Positions 49,089-60,872 of a DNA stretch of 64,000 nucleotides are shown one piece after another; within the stretch, counting starts at the first letter, position 1, and every line of letters begins with the position of its first letter. The DNA is taken from positions 124,001 through 188,000 of the forward strand of contig MORC01000001.1 of NCBI GenBank assembly GCA_003260345.1, read 5' to 3'. Below the pieces are notes generated by a model. It saw only the letters and a program-made list of their open reading frames with translations, was not told the origin of the DNA and searched no databases. The stretch comes from Candidatus Gracilibacteria bacterium GN02-873 (lineage in GTDB: Bacteria > Patescibacteriota > Gracilibacteria > BD1-5 > UBA2023). The position numbers were made by a program, and so were the translations under genes.

Positions 49089-50619
49089 GTGGTGTGAAAT
49101 ATTGGATCAATTCATGAACTTCACCCTTTGTGGTTTGTTGAATTGTGTAAATTTTACTGTTTTTCGTCGTTGCTTTATAATTTTTTTGAAAAAGTGTAAT
49201 CATTCGAGCATTTGAATAACTTCGATTTATTGAGTGTTTTGTGTTTTGGGAATAAATCTCGACCAATTCTCGTTTTTTCGTCATATCTTCCAAAATATAC
49301 TCCAAGACGCGCTCCTGAGGAAATGGAATCGTTATTTCTCCGTATTTTTTCTCATTTTCCTTAAAAATTCGATTGATAATAGAAATAATTTCTCCGTGTC
49401 TAATGTAGCTTTGTAGTCGAATTTTTGTGCTAATTTTTCGCTTCATGCGATAAATATCATGATGTGCAAAGCCAATTTCGTTCGTATTATCACTCAAAAC
49501 AATTTGTACTTCGAGTGCGTGATTTGCGTGATTTTTCCCATCGCGAACAAGGCGAAATTCTTTTCGTGGAGCACTTGTGGCTTTTCCGCTGGTTTCAAAT
49601 TTTATTTCTTTAAAAGCTGTTCGGATTTCTTCTTGTTCATTTCCTTGTAAAAATTGATCAATATACAGATTTGCTTCTTCCGGCGAAATCATATTTCCTA
49701 TCACTCGAATCTGAAAATTTCCACCCAATTTTTCAAAAATTTTACTTCCCATGCTCATTGCATGTTTTGTGTCAGTAACTTCGACGCGCATTCGATGCAA
49801 ATCATTCACTGCATCCAGTAGGTGATATTTTGCTTGCCCATCAATTTTTTCAGCGAGACTTTCCACACTTTTTACACCAAACGAAACCTGAAAGGGGATT
49901 TGTTGTCCATCCAAGATCGTTTCGCCGAGCATATACGGAGAATCTTTCGAAAAAGCTTCGCCATTTTTGACTTCAAAAATTTCTCTATCATTAAAAAAAT
50001 TTTCAATCTCCTCGATAAAATCATTATTTTTGAGATCAATTTCTCCTGTTTCGTAATTGACCTGAAAACCAGGATATCGAATAATTTTAAAAAAAGTAGT
50101 CAATTCTTTGAGGTATGTACAAAGACTGATGCGTACCGAAATATTGGCTTGTGCCTTTTTGTAGAGTCCTTTATAATTATTCACAAAACTCGAAAGACTC
50201 GAAAATTCAAAATTTCTGAGCATTGGCGTGATATGATAATTTTCCGCCTCCAAATATTCGAGCGTTTTTTTCGATGCCAAAATGAGAGCACGCTCAATAT
50301 TTTTCTTGTGCTCACTATATTCTTGATTTTGGTTAGCATTTTTCTGAATTTTTTTGTTGGCCTGCTCTGACTCCATATTGTCAACAAAGGCAATAATATC
50401 ACTCGGCTTAGTAAAATTTGGAATGGTATACAAATCATGTAACGTCCCTTCAATGTTCTTAGTGCGCGCGAAAGAACTCCATGATGCACCAGGAGCTTCC
50501 TGAAAACGCTCATCGTCTGCATTATCAAAAAAATGCGTTCCGATGTGTTTTCCGAGTGATGCGCTCGGGTTTGCTGCAAAAAACTTTTGCACTTCAAAAA
50601 TTTTGTATATACTAGACAT
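49078..50619 (-). CDS. Unknown protein with a RelA/SpoT-like domain (tentative)
   Basis: A 513-aa cytoplasmic protein. The N-terminal half is unrecognised, with a short coiled coil (about 85-125). In the C-terminal half the run DLHRMRVEVTD, then LEVQIVLSD and NEIGFAHHDIYRMKRK resembles the RelA/SpoT synthetase core (DIxGxRV, VEIQIRT, AEYGxAHWxYK). If real, it would be a (p)ppGpp-synthetase-like or degenerate enzyme; typical pyrophosphate-donor residues are not all evident. No HD hydrolase or TGS/ACT domains. No UGA. It is divergent from murD. Confidence 0.5.
   Translation of the reverse strand: MSSIYKIFEVQKFFAANPSASLGKHIGTHFFDNADDERFQEAPGASWSSFARTKNIEGTLHDLYTIPNFTKPSDIIAFVDNMESEQANKKIQKNANQNQEYSEHKKNIERALILASKKTLEYLEAENYHITPMLRNFEFSSLSSFVNNYKGLYKKAQANISVRISLCTYLKELTTFFKIIRYPGFQVNYETGEIDLKNNDFIEEIENFFNDREIFEVKNGEAFSKDSPYMLGETILDGQQIPFQVSFGVKSVESLAEKIDGQAKYHLLDAVNDLHRMRVEVTDTKHAMSMGSKIFEKLGGNFQIRVIGNMISPEEANLYIDQFLQGNEQEEIRTAFKEIKFETSGKATSAPRKEFRLVRDGKNHANHALEVQIVLSDNTNEIGFAHHDIYRMKRKISTKIRLQSYIRHGEIISIINRIFKENEKKYGEITIPFPQERVLEYILEDMTKKRELVEIYSQNTKHSINRSYSNARMITLFQKNYKATTKNSKIYTIQQTTKGEVHELIQYFTPPKK
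50587..50613 (+). promoter_or_regulatory. murD promoter
   Basis: TTGCAC (50587-50592), 15-bp spacer, TATACT (50608-50613), inside the first codons of the divergent gene; murD ATG is 21 nt downstream. Confidence 0.5.
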
Positions 50620-50634
50620 ATTCTAAAAAAAATT

Positions 50635-51927
50635 ATGTATCTGATTTACGGAAAGGGTCGCGTAGGTAATGCGATTGCTGCGCTCTGTCGCGCACAAAAC
50701 CTGGATTTTCAAATAGCTGATGATGCGGATGATATTTCAGATTTTTCTTCATTTGAAGCCATTATTCCATCGCCTGGAATTCCTGGAACGCATCGGATTT
50801 ATTCGACCGGAAAAGTTATTTCCGAGCTCGATTTTGCATACCAATTTTTGCCAGAAAATTTTCAAATCGTGACAATCACTGGAACGGATGGCAAATCTAC
50901 GACGACCTGGATGGCTTTCAGTATACTACAAAAGTACTTTTTTGGCAAGAAGAAAATTTATCTCTCAGGAAATTTTGAGATCCCATTTTCTGAAACTATC
51001 GTTGAAATTCTTCAAAAGAATGAAAAGGAGGGAATTATTGTCCTTGAGGCATCGTCGTTTATGTTACATTGGATTGGAAAGACTTTACAAAAGCCATTTA
51101 CAAGCGATTTTTCCATTTTTACAAACCTCAAAACCGATCATCTCAATTGGCATCGTGATTTGCAAGAATATAGTGATGCAAAAATGAATTTGATAAAAAA
51201 TACCTCAAAACGAGCAGTTATCAATCAAGAAGTGTACGATTTTATAAAAAATAAAAACCTTAATTCGATGATTTTTCCAAATACAGAGTTTTTTTCTGAC
51301 TCGAAAAAAACAGAAAGCTCGACCGATGGTGAGAAAATTTTTGTAAAGGATTTTGGGGAAATTTCACTTTCAGAAACGCATTTTTCTGGAAGGCATAACG
51401 CAATGAATTTGCTTTCGGTTTTGCTTGTTTTGCGCGAGATGAATCTTGATTTTGAAAAAATTGCCCCAATTCTGTGAGAAATTTCTGGACTTCCACATCG
51501 TTTGGAGTTGATTGATGAGATACATGGTATTAAAATCGTTGAAGATTCCAAGTCAACTTCCGCGCAAAGTCTTGCGGCTGCCCTTCATTCGCATGGTAAT
51601 TCCAAAAATATTTTACTGATTGCTGGTGGCTCTGACAAGGGTGATGATTTTTCTGAGCTTGGCTCACTTTTTGCTCGACGTGTCAAAAAAGTTGCATGTA
51701 TTGGTGCAACGAAAAAACTTTTTTCTGATTTAGCGAAACAAAATAATATTGAATTTCTGGAAACAGATTCTCTCTCTGATGCGACGAATTGGCTTTTTGA
51801 TTTTTGAGAAAAGGATGATGTGTTGATGCTTTCGCCAGGTTGTGCATCATTTGGATTATTTCAAGATTATTTGGATCGCGCGAATCAATTTCGCCTTGCG
51901 GTTGCAAATTTAAAAAACGGACAATAA
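50635..51927 (+). CDS. murD: UDP-N-acetylmuramoyl-L-alanine--D-glutamate ligase
   Basis: Adds D-Glu to UDP-MurNAc-L-Ala. The 430-aa protein has an N-terminal Rossmann-like domain (YGKGRVGNAI), ATP loop GTDGKST at 83-89, LEASSFML, TNLKTDHLNWH, GRHNAMN and the C-terminal DSKSTSAQS and SPGCASFGLFQDY, the MurD signatures. UGAs at 51475 and 51805 are Gly. ATG at 50635 matches the promoter; the longer start at 50587 begins inside it. Confidence 0.94.
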
Positions 51928-51940
51928 GCCCGTTTTTTTA
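51911..51940. terminator. Terminator of murD (possibly bidirectional)
   Basis: AAAAAACGG...CCCGTTTTTTT hairpin overlapping the murD stop and facing the end of the GT-C-like gene. Confidence 0.65.
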
Positions 51941-54900
51941 TTCAATGATTTTAAAAAGCGCAAACCATGTTTGATTTGGGAAAAGTTGAGTAAAAATTTG
52001 ATTAAATTCTTCCTGCGTTTTTGCTTTCAGAGTTGGTAAAAAATAAGAATATGATTTTGTACCATTTTTAGTGATATGTTCGTAAACAGCCTTTATACAA
52101 GCAGATCGCTTTTCTGTTGGCGCAATGGCCTGTAAATTTCCATTTTCATCGGCTTTATAACTTGTATAATTCGTGCCAACAATCTTCAAAAAATCTTCAT
52201 CATTGGTGATGTTTCCATTTTTTAATTCATCAATCGCGAATCGCAGACAAAGATTATCCGTGCTCGCGAGTTCCAATTTTGGATTTCTTACCGTTTTTAA
52301 AAGATTTTCGTAGCGATCAGTAAGGGATTTTCTTCCAGCTTTTCGAGCCATTTCATTTGAAATTTTTTTATCAATTGTTGCGGCATTAAGGTCTATGAGA
52401 AGATATTTAAATCCCATTTTTTGGAGCCGATCAATCGTAATATTCGAATTTTCATCATAAAAATATTTTTGAAACGAAATGAGAAGACTGTCGTCATAAA
52501 AACGAACGCGATTATTATTAATAAAATAGGTGAAAAAAGTTCCGATTCGATAGATTGGTGCGTCATTTTCCTCAGTTTTTTCAGGCGAAAGAATTTTTGC
52601 ATACATTGTATCCATCAGAGGATTCATGGTCGCAATCCCCGCACGCAACTGCTCTATAATCGCACGAACTTTTTTGAGATTTTCATCCAGTTGTGTTTGA
52701 ATATTTTGTATTTCGCTCCTTTTTTGTTGTATTGACAATTGTGAATTTTCTCGGATTTTGGTAATCGACTCATCCGCATAATTTTTGAGTGCCGAGATTT
52801 GATATCCATAAAATTGCAATTCTGCATTCATCCGCACAAATCCTTCATGGAGGTTTTTTGGTGTTTTTTCAGCGTTGTCAGGCCACCAATTTTTCAAAAA
52901 ATCTACATTTGGAAGTGAAGAAAATTTTTTAGAAATTTCGTTTCCCAAATCTTCAGAATCTTTGCGATTAAGTTCCAGAAGTGGCTCAAAATAGTCATTT
53001 TTATAAAAGAAAATTGCTGAATTTTGCGAAAGTTGCCCAAATTTGTATTCGTTATAACCGGCAGTGGTTAGATTTTTGTAGGAATGGAGAATGGCGCTTC
53101 CAAAAATATATAGCCCAATAAGTACAAAAAAACCGAGGGCATATAATTGTTTCATTCCAGATGAATCATTTTCCGAATCATTGATATTTTCGATACCAAA
53201 ACCAATGAGCGCAAGCATCAAAAAATAAATGAGAATTCCGTACCAAACTACGCCAAATGCAGAAATCCAAAACAAAAATCCATAGAACGCGAGGAAAAAA
53301 ATCAGTCCGAGAATATTTTTTTGTGTGATGGTTTCTTTTGGGAGGCAAAAATGTGCAAGTAAAAGCATTAAAATTATTGGGATGAGAAGAATTCCATAGC
53401 CGACTGGAAGCGAAATTGTTCAAAGAATATTCGTCATTGTCGCGAAAATTCCAATTTCTCCAAACGTCCTCCCAAAGCTCATCAACCCAAAAATCAGCAG
53501 AAAAATAATTCCACCAAGCCACAAGATTTTATATTTTTTTTCGGATTTTGTATGAAGCAACAAAAGCGAAACTGGGACAAATGCCAAGAAAATATACGTA
53601 ATATCAGTAAATTCGCCTATTTGGTTTTTTTGTAAAGTGAGATTTGCCGGCAATTTTATATAATTATTGATGCCCGTTTCTTGTCCAAAATACCTCGCAA
53701 AATCTTCATTGAGCGACGTTCCATCGTCGGTAATCATCGCATAACTTGTGTCTGCTTCGCGCTCCGCTAGTTCTTTGGTGGAATAAATTTTCCCAAAATC
53801 CGCGAAAAAAATCCCAAGTGAACGATCTTCGCGACTTCCGTTGATGAGACTATACAGCGAAATTTTCTGCCCAGAAAGCTGTATAAAATTTTTCGTAACC
53901 CACGGTACCACAGGAATTGCTATACCAATCAGGAAAATTACAATAATTTTCGTATATTTTAAAATATTTTGTTGGTGACTGAAAAACGCAAAAATGTATC
54001 CAAAAAATCCAACAACAAGGCCTCAAATAAAAATTCCAATTGAGTCGCTTGGGATTTGTACAAACATTTGCGACCAGAGCCCAAGTTTGGTAAAAATCGC
54101 TACAAAAATTCCAGAAAATCCTACAAATCCGCCAAACCCAAGGATTTGGTATGATAAAAATCCGAGACTCGCGAGGATGAGCATCAGTGAAGTAACCTTG
54201 ATACTGAAGGCAAATCCGACAAAAATTCCAGCCAAGAAAATCAAAAAAAGCGTTTTCTTAAAATTTTCTTTTTCAAAAAATGACTTTGTCGCCAGAATGA
54301 GCGCCGAAAATGCTGTGACACTCACAAACATCAGTGCTGGGTCAAGTTTCATATCTTTTGCCTGTTGAAAAATCGTCATTGGCATCAGATAATACACTAC
54401 ACCCAAAATAGTTGGTAAAATCAAAAAACGCGAATCTGTTTTTTTCTCATTATTTGGTTTTTCCAAAAAGAGTGAGAGCGTAGAAATAATCGTAATAGTC
54501 GCGAGAATTCCGCCGATTTGATTCACAAAAAATGCTACCGCGGTGGTGTCGCCTATCAAAAATCCGGATGCAGTCACTAAGTGCCAAGTCGTCATTCCTG
54601 CGGCTGACAAAAGTTCGCCGCTTTTTGCGATGAGGCGCGGAAAATTCATATATACCCCGATATCGTCCCAACCAATCGGCATGGGTCGCAAAATATTGAT
54701 AAATGCAACGGAAATCACGAATGCAAGCACCGAAAAAACAAGTTCCGCCGAAATAATTTTGAATGAAATTGGAGAACTGGAAAAAGTGATTTTCAGATTT
54801 TTAATATCAGAAAAAATAATTTTCCAACCCCAAAAACTTATAATTGTCAGAATTCCAAGAAGCCCTAAAAATCCTACGAATTTGATAGCGCCGAAAATCC

Positions 54901-55390
54901 CGAGCGTAAACATTCCCATGATAAAAACGAACATTCCAATCGTGGTTTCCGCTGGAATCGTGAATTTTTTGGAAATATTTTTCCAAGTCGTGCTTTGTGA
55001 AAAAATCGTTGCACCAACGGCTCGCCACAAAAATACGAGAAAAAACGGATAAGTGAGTATTTGTAGAATTTTTCAAAACAAAACAAATGCGTTTCCGCTC
55101 GAAAATGTTTCGCTCACAAATACCGAATACATCACGCACACAAGAAAAAGTTGTGCAAAAAATCCTCATAAAATCGTCCAAAAATTCCAAGTTGTGAGGC
55201 TTGAATTTTTTTGGTACATGAATTTTTTGTAGAGCGCAAATAAAATTCCAAAAATCCCTAAAAATCCTACTAATAAGCCTAAATTATTGGATTGAAGGAG
55301 GTTGATGTGGCTCGCATTTTGTGAATAATACAAAAAAATCACAAAAATCGCCCAACAGAAAAAAATAATTCCAGAAAAAATAAATTGCAT
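51938..55390 (-). CDS. Large polytopic membrane protein, GT-C glycosyltransferase-like
   Basis: An 1150-aa protein rebuilt across UGAs at plus TCA 55166, 55073, 54023 and 53420. At least a dozen hydrophobic helices occupy the first 740 residues; the loop PMPIGWDDIGVYMNFPRLI carries an acidic pair after early helices, as in GT-C enzymes that use polyprenyl-phosphate sugars. The C-terminal 400 residues are a soluble domain with a coiled coil (about 880-930). It is last in the envelope operon, 1 nt after the flippase stop, which fits transfer of lipid-linked glycans. The specific acceptor is unknown. Confidence 0.7.
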
Positions 55391-55391
55391 A

Positions 55392-56882
55392 CTATGAACG
55401 GTGAGTTTTTAAAATTTGCAGTGCGTTTTTGAAAGTAGAAAAATTGATCAAAATGAAGAAAATTCCGTATATTCCGATTATTATCAGAAGGCTATTTCCT
55501 AACGAAAAATTTCAATTTTCAGTGATGATTTTTCCAAGAAAATATGCCTCGACCACCGCAATAATATTGAGAATAATCGGCCAAATCGGTGGTAGGGAAA
55601 TATATTTTCGCGATGAGTACAGCGTGAGCAAATAGAGTGGAATCCACGAAAGTCCGACTGCGAGCGCTGATCCTTCGACGCCCAATTTTGGAATCAAGAA
55701 AATATTGAGTGCGATATTGATTGGTAATACGATTGCAAAGCTGATGGTTCGGCTCCAAGCATGTCCAGTGCCTGCCAAGAGTTGAAAATTGAGCTGATTG
55801 AGAATATTAAAAATCAAGAAAGGTACTGAATATTGTAAAATAATTCCTGATTCGATGTATGACGCCCCAAATAATATTTCTGCCCAATTTGTGCCTGTTT
55901 GGAAAAGAAAAAATGAAACCCAAATCGCAATGATTGCAAAATAGAGCATCAAATTTTTGTATAAAAATAAAATTTTTTCCGTATTTCCGCGTGAGTGTAA
56001 TTCTGTAAAAACCGGGAATAAAAACGCCATAATCGGGGCAATTACGATAAACGGCAGCGTCATAATTGACAAATAATTGCTATACAGTCCTTGTGCTTCG
56101 TTGCCAAGAATCCCCGTCACAAGCTGTGCATCAATTTGTGATAAAATGAGGCTAATATTCGCTGTCAAAAATGTCGGAATCGCGTATTTTATAAAATCTT
56201 TTCGCAAAATCACATCTTTTTCTGTTGGAATGTTTTTGAGATAGATGATATAATATTTTTGGTAAGCAAAAAACCCCGCAAACAAAATTGCGATCAAAAC
56301 CCCTAAAATCCAAATCCATGCATACAAGACAAGATTTCCAATATCAAGAAAGAATATTCCCGCCATCAGTGCAAGTGTCGATGCCAAGCGAACAAACTCG
56401 GTAGATTTTTGAAGTTTGGTATTTTGTGTCGCGGAAAAAAGTGCCGTACAAATATGTAAAATATTGGAACCCAAAAAAAACATTGACATAATTCGAAGCA
56501 TTTCTGATGCTTGAATGTCCTTAAAATGCATGAGTGCAATGGTATCGCCAAATAAAAAAATAATTCCGATAATCGCCAAACTCGAAAAAATCTGCAACCT
56601 AAAAACGAGTCACAGAAGATATTTTACTTTTCAATATTCTTTTCGAATGATGTATTTTGGTAAAAAATAATTGAGACTTTCAGTTCCACCCAAATCATTG
56701 AGCGCTGATAAAAGTGTTATCAGACTTACGATTCCATAAAAAATTCCAAATTCTGCAACGCTCACATCGCGCGACAAAATCATTTTTGTGATGTAGGCGA
56801 GTGGTGCAGAAAGAAAGGTAAAAAGGTAGAGCCAAAAGCCTTTTCCAATAAATTTTTTGGCGAGATTTTCCTCGGTAATCAT
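55392..56882 (-). CDS. Polysaccharide/lipid-linked glycan flippase (Wzx/MviN-like, MOP superfamily)
   Basis: A 496-aa membrane protein with about 12-14 helices; the N-terminus (KKFIGKGFWLYLFTFLSA, LSRDVSVAEFGIFYGI) is typical of Wzx-type polysaccharide flippases. Three UGAs (plus TCA at 56631, 56610, 55512) are Gly; the last adds a final 40 residues and ends at TAG. It is 3 nt after ftsE and 1 nt before the GT-C-like gene. Whether it moves lipid II or another lipid-linked oligosaccharide cannot be told. Confidence 0.85.
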
Positions 56883-56885
56883 ATT

Positions 56886-57563
56886 TTAAAGACAATAAGT
56901 ACCGTTTTTTTCATCAGAAAAAATTTTCCCATCCTTGAAGGCGATAACGCGTTTTTTAAGTGTATTAACGAGATGTTCGTCGTGCGTCGCCACAATGACT
57001 GTTTTTCCTTGTTCATTGAGTTTTTCGAGCAAGTGAATCACTTCTAGTGCATTATGTTTATCAAGATTTCCCGTCGGCTCATCTCCAATAATAATCTGTG
57101 GATGATGAATAAGTGCACGGGCAATACAAGTTCGCTGGATTTCTCCACCAGAAAGCGTTTCTACGAATTTTTCTTTTTTTGCTAAAAGGCTAACCTGCGC
57201 AAGAATTTCTGGAATTCGTTTATGAATTTCCTTTTGAGAATAGCCACAAACTTCCATCGCAAACGCCACATTTTCACGAACTGTTTTTCGTGGTAATAAT
57301 TTAAAATCCTGAAAAATAATCCCAAGATTTCGACGATATTGTAATAATTTTTTTGGAGAAAGTGTGCTAATATCATTGCCAGCATCATCCAAAATTTTTC
57401 CAGATTTAATTTTTTTGGCACCTAAAAGCGTGCGGATAAAGCTCGTTTTTCCGCTTCCAGAAGATCCAATCAGAAAAACAAATTCTCCTGGTTGGATCTC
57501 GAGGCTAATATCATGCAAAATTGTCCTTTCGCCGTATGCGACCGAAACATTAGAATATTTCAT
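56886..57563 (-). CDS. ftsE: FtsE-type ABC transporter ATPase
   Basis: A 225-aa ATPase: Walker A GSSGSGKT at 33-40, Q-loop FQDFKLL, signature LSGGE, Walker B IIGDEPTGNLD, switch His in ATHDEHL. FQDF and DEPTGNLD are typical of FtsE/LolD. FtsE couples ATP hydrolysis to septal wall hydrolases through FtsX, but no ftsX gene adjoins; the gene instead sits between PBP1A and a flippase. No UGA. The name is by best family resemblance. Confidence 0.82.
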   Translation of the reverse strand: MKYSNVSVAYGERTILHDISLEIQPGEFVFLIGSSGSGKTSFIRTLLGAKKIKSGKILDDAGNDISTLSPKKLLQYRRNLGIIFQDFKLLPRKTVRENVAFAMEVCGYSQKEIHKRIPEILAQVSLLAKKEKFVETLSGGEIQRTCIARALIHHPQIIIGDEPTGNLDKHNALEVIHLLEKLNEQGKTVIVATHDEHLVNTLKKRVIAFKDGKIFSDEKNGTYCL

Positions 57564-57565
57564 AA

Positions 57566-60500
57566 TTATCGTGCTAGAATGGTAAGCGTTATAGATTTTG
57601 AAGCGGTTTTTCCATTTCCGTCAGTGACGGTTACATTTACTTGATGGTTTCCTGGTGTCAAATCTGCTGTGAGCATCGGAATGACGAATGTATCGCCTGA
57701 TGTTGCTGATTGAATATTTTTCCCATCAAGCGTTACATTGATGGTACGTTTTGTTGTCCCCACGGTAATCCCAAATCGGAGATTAAACATGTCGCCAGCA
57801 TAAATGCTAATACTTCCACGAGATGGATTCGTGATAGAAATGCTAGGTTCAATGTTTGTATTATCTTCATTGATGCTTGGAAGAGTTGGGGTAATTTCAG
57901 AGGTTCCTTCACCACTTCCGTTGGTTGAGTATGAATAGCGATATCCGTACGCGTCAATCAGATCAACTACAATTGCATTTGAAGCACTCAAAGACGTTGT
58001 GCTAATGCGATCAGTTCCGTTTCGAGCAGCATCTTCGTATGTAGTTTCTTTCAAAACTTTTCCATCAACACTTACTCGGAATTTAGCAATTGGACGATCA
58101 CCAGACCAACTCACTTCCAAAATATTTTGTCCCGCGCCAACAATTTTTGTGGAAATATTGACTGTTCCTTTGGAATTTGGACGATCACACGGTGTTGTTG
58201 AAGTTTTTCCATCATTATCAGCCATTGCGCTAATATTAGCAGCTGCAAAAAATCCTTTGAGCCATTCGGGATCATATCGATCCACAATAGGCTTTGAGCT
58301 TGGTGTATATCCAATTACAATAGAATCTTCCGGAGTATTGGCGGTTACAGGCCCCCCACAAAGCCCATCAAGTTTTACCTCTTTGTTTCCTGTATCTTTT
58401 TCATCAAGCTTGACTGCGGTTATATTGCTGATACCACTATCGCTCAAAAGTCCACTGAGTTTTGCTGTTTTTATCTTGAAAAGTCCGGCTGGTTCTTTAA
58501 AAGGTGTATTTGGTAAATCTTTTAGTGCATATGTCATGAATTTTTTCCATGCTGGCGCGGCACAGTTGATGCCATCACACGTACCTTTAAGTGGCGAGCC
58601 ATCCACATTTCCAGCCCATACTACAGTCGTAATATTAGGACTATAACCAATTGTCCAAGTATCGCGCGGCAAAATTTTTCCAGTTTTTTTATTTTCCATA
58701 TTGGAAGTTCCAGTTTTTGCGGCAGCAGTTTTTCCGCTAACCGTCAGATTATTTCGCCAAGTTGGAGATTCTGGGCGATAATTATTTTCTGAAAGAATTT
58801 TACTAATAATGTAAGACGCAGCAGGTGAGAAGACTTCCTGTCCTTGTTTGTTTACGCGTTCTTCGATAACGCCACCCTGAGAATCTTCAATTCGCTTGAT
58901 TGCATGCGCTTCATTTTTGATTCCATTGTTCGCAAAAACCGAATATGCTTGCATCATCTCAATGGCCTTTACTTCACCAGAACCGAGTGAAAGCGGTGCC
59001 CCATAACCAAAGTCCGCATTTAGAGTGGTGATTCCAATATTTTTTGTAAATGGAATAATTTCTTTTTCATTCCCAGCCAAGAAGTACATTTTTACAGCTG
59101 GGATATTTCGAGAATAGGCGAGCGCCTGCCCAACCGTCATAATTCCGCGGAAACTGCGATCGTAGTTGTTGGGTTCATAACTACCAAATTTTGTTTTTAC
59201 ATCAGCCACAGGACTTTCTGGTCCAATCGGATGTTTAGAAATCGCAAGTCCATAGACAAGTGGCTTAAATGATGAACCTGGCTGACGAAGGGCTGTCGTC
59301 ATATTGTTTTTATTATCATTATAATTAGGACCACCGACCATTGCAATGATTTCACCAGTAGTATTGTCCATAGCAACCAATGATGCACTCGTTGCACCCT
59401 GATTTTTATTATCTTTTACTTGCTGTACAATAATTTTTTCTGCTTCTTTTTGAAGGTTTGGGCGTAGAGTTGTATAGACTTTGAGGCCTTTTTTGATGTT
59501 GATATCATTTCCATATTTGGCTTCAAGTTGCTCCTGAACATACATAATAAAATATGGATATTGCAAATTATTTTCTGGAATATTGAATTGAAATTCAAGT
59601 CCATCATAAATAATTTTTGCAAAAACATCAGGCGTAATTTTTTTGTATCGAAGCATCTGCGTTGCCACATAATCTTTACGACCGACACTATATTCTATGG
59701 TATATTCCTCTGGTGCATGATCATCAATAGCGAGCTGCCCTTTCACCGTGATATTTCCGAGCAAATTGAGAACATCTTCATAGTTTACTTCTTTACAACC
59801 GCGAGAATTCGGTGTGTAAGCACTATTTGCTACATATTCCTTTTTCATCCCACAGACTTCCACAGAATTATTTCCTTTTTGTGTGAAAGTGAGATTCTGA
59901 ATATAATTTTTAAATTCAGTATAGAGTGTGCCATATTTTGTATTGGCAATCTCCAGATCATTGAGCAAAACTCGATCAGTTGGTGTATCTGAAGGATATG
60001 CCTCGATTTTTCCCATCAATCGTTCACGCTTTGAATATGGTGAAAATGCTGTTGGACTTTTTGGAAGGGAAGCGAGAATTGTCGCTCCAAGAGGTCCTAC
60101 ATCCTTAGCGCTTTTTCCAAAAAATGTCAAAGAAGCCTGCTCTACGCCATTTGCTCCGTGCCCAAATTCAATCAAATTAAGGTACATTTCAAGAATTTTT
60201 TCTTTGCTATATGTTTGATTGAGTTGGTATGCAAGATACGCTTCCTGAATTTTTCGCTTAATAGAGCGCTCATTTGTCAAAAGCGTATTTTTAATGAGCT
60301 GCTGAGAAAGTGTGGAAGTTCCTTGAACTTGACTTCGTTTTCCGGTGATATAATAAAATCCCGCACGTGCAAGTCCCAAAAAATCAATTCCGGGATTCTC
60401 AAAAAATCCTTGATCTTCTGCTGAAATTAACGCATCAATGATTGATTGTGAGATTTGATCATAGCTGACATAAATGCGTTTTCCATTTTCCCCATATCGA

Positions 60501-60835
60501 AAATATTCATTTCCTTCTGCATCATAAAATACCGTACTTTCAGCAAAATTTCCATTTTCGATATCGCGAATGTTTGGTAAATCATTGAGAAATAATCCCC
60601 AAACCATGAATATTCCGAGCACGATAAAAATCAAAAAACCACCAATAAGTCTACGCCAAAAAGATCCGGTTTCCCAGAATTTTTTGGTGGCAGTTGATTT
60701 GTTCCACGAATTTGGTTTTGTTCCACGATGGCGTTCAAAAGATGATACCGATCGTCTTTTTCGTGTTGAAATTCGTGAAGATTCTGAATGATTTTCAGAG
60801 AAATCGTCGTGATTTCAAAAAGTTGTTTTTTTCAT
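57566..60835 (-). CDS. Bifunctional penicillin-binding protein 1A with C-terminal Ig-like domain
   Basis: A 1089-aa class A PBP: basic cytosolic tail, one membrane helix (about 63-83), GT51 glycosyltransferase motifs (SAEDQGFFENPGIDF, STLSQQLIKN), transpeptidase motifs SSFK (521-524), SRN and KTGTS (Lys707). The last 200 residues include beta-sandwich Ig/PKD-type sequence (NVTLDGKNIQ, GNHQVNVTVTDGNGKT). ATG at 60835 restores the cytosolic tail across one UGA near 60815. It polymerises and cross-links peptidoglycan. Second gene of the envelope operon. Confidence 0.95.
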
Positions 60836-60872
60836 TGAGTGAAAATTATCTCAAAAAATTTTTTAGAATATT

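Noticed and set aside
3130..51807. Interrupted genes as pseudogenes, frameshifts or selenoproteins
   Set aside because: All interruptions are TGA in the same frame, spread over dozens of essential genes and at Gly positions; no SECIS-type hairpins were evident and Cys/Sec would not fit these sites.
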